A stretch of 7,206 bases of DNA from NCBI GenBank assembly GCA_946408865.1, contig CAMJTZ010000095.1, positions 1 to 7,206 on the forward strand, in the 5' to 3' direction. A program made the position numbers and the translations under genes. Position 1 is the first letter of the stretch; each line of letters starts with the position of its first letter. This DNA comes from an uncultured Clostridia bacterium (GTDB lineage Bacteria > Bacillota_A > Clostridia > Christensenellales > Aristaeellaceae). Of the stretch, positions 6,566 through 7,206 are shown one piece after another. The notes beneath the pieces were generated by a model. That model did not search any database. It had not been told where the DNA came from and worked only from the letters and a program-made list of their open reading frames with translations.

Positions 6566-7206
6566 TCAGGCTTTGCCGTCGCAGCCGAGCACGTCGACGA
6601 TCTTGTGCGCCACCATGTCATGCACAGCCTGACGGGCGGGCTTCAGATACTGACGGGGATCGAAGTGATCCGGATGCTCCGCGAAGTACTTGCGGATCGT
6701 GGCAGTCATCGCCAGGCGGATGTCGGAGTCGATGTTGATCTTGCACACCGCGCTGCGCGCAGCCTGACGGAGCTGTTCTTCCGGAACGCCGATAGCGCCG
6801 GGCATATTTCCGCCGTACTCGTTGATGATCTTCACGAATTCCTGCGGAACGGAGGAAGAGCCGTGCAGCACGATCGGGAAGCCGGGCAGCTGCTTGGAGC
6901 ACTCTTCCAGCACATCGAACCGGAGCTGGGGCTTGGTGCCGGGCTTGAACTTGTAGGCGCCGTGGCTGGTGCCGATGGCGATCGCCAGGGAGTCGCATCC
7001 GGTGCGGGTCGCGAACTCAACCACTTCTTCGGGATGGGTGTACATGGCCTTGTCGGCTTCGACGGAAACTTCGTCTTCCACGCCGGCCAGCGTGCCCAGT
7101 TCAGCTTCAACCACAACGCCGTGGTCATGCGCGTATTCGACAACCTGACGAGTCAGGGCGATGTTCTCTTCAAAGGGTTTGGAGGAAGCGTCGATCATAA
7201 CGGAGG
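6566..7206 (-). CDS. fba: Class II fructose-1,6-bisphosphate aldolase, C-terminal part (5' end outside the window)
   Basis: This enzyme reversibly cleaves fructose 1,6-bisphosphate to dihydroxyacetone phosphate and glyceraldehyde 3-phosphate in glycolysis and gluconeogenesis, using a divalent metal. About 213 codons are visible and the frame stays open to the window edge, reading SVMIDAS before the first internal Met is passed, so the ATG at 7198 is not the start. The family is about 285-310 residues long; the missing N-terminal part would hold the first metal-binding histidine. Visible motifs are EAELG, GTSHGAYKF and VLHGSSS (the two later metal-ligand histidines), and CKINIDSDIR, which contacts substrate. 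The sequence resembles the class IIB type found in Giardia and many Clostridia (YGGNMPGAIGVP). It ends with its own terminator, so it is probably transcribed apart from nfnA. Confidence 0.95.
   Translation of the reverse strand, partial: SVMIDASSKPFEENIALTRQVVEYAHDHGVVVEAELGTLAGVEDEVSVEADKAMYTHPEEVVEFATRTGCDSLAIAIGTSHGAYKFKPGTKPQLRFDVLEECSKQLPGFPIVLHGSSSVPQEFVKIINEYGGNMPGAIGVPEEQLRQAARSAVCKINIDSDIRLAMTATIRKYFAEHPDHFDPRQYLKPARQAVHDMVAHKIVDVLGCDGKA

Overview
The window is a compact bacterial chromosome segment in which every convincing gene lies on the minus strand, so it reads right to left. Gene content and order suggest an anaerobic, fairly GC-rich member of the Clostridia. The pointers are the yicC-remA-gmk order known from Bacillus, a DnaD-domain protein next to a DnaC/DnaI-type helicase loader, and an NfnAB-type electron-bifurcating reductase. 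A more exact placement (for example a Christensenellales-like gut lineage) would be a guess.

Layout in transcription order: (1) the C-terminal two thirds of a class II fructose-bisphosphate aldolase (7206-6566), followed by a strong intrinsic terminator (about 6500-6540). (2) A 165-base intergenic region with a plausible sigma-A-type promoter (6436-6464), then nfnA (6400-5558) and nfnB (5561-4173), overlapping by 4 bases. (3) With only 19 bases between, a large DnaD-domain protein (4153-2654), a DnaC/DnaI-like AAA+ loader (2661-1696, overlapping by 8 bases) and a small ArsC/Spx-fold protein lacking the usual catalytic cysteine (1692-1354). (4) A 64-base gap with a near-perfect extended -10 promoter (1323-1351), then yicC (1289-417), remA (411-157) and the first 53 codons of gmk (160-1), which runs off the window.

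Functionally the window joins glycolysis (fba), redox balancing between NADH, NADPH and ferredoxin (nfnAB), replication initiation or restart (DnaD-like plus loader), and the conserved RNase/biofilm-regulator/GMP-kinase cluster (yicC-remA-gmk). No terminator is visible from nfnA to the arsC-like gene, so the redox and replication genes may share a transcript.

I see no mobile element, CRISPR array, tRNA or rRNA, and no clear sign of a new defence or biosynthetic system. The items most worth a second look are the repeat architecture of the DnaD-like protein, the coupling of nfnAB to replication genes, and the Cys-to-Asn change in the ArsC-like protein. Long open frames on the plus strand are shadows of the minus-strand genes.
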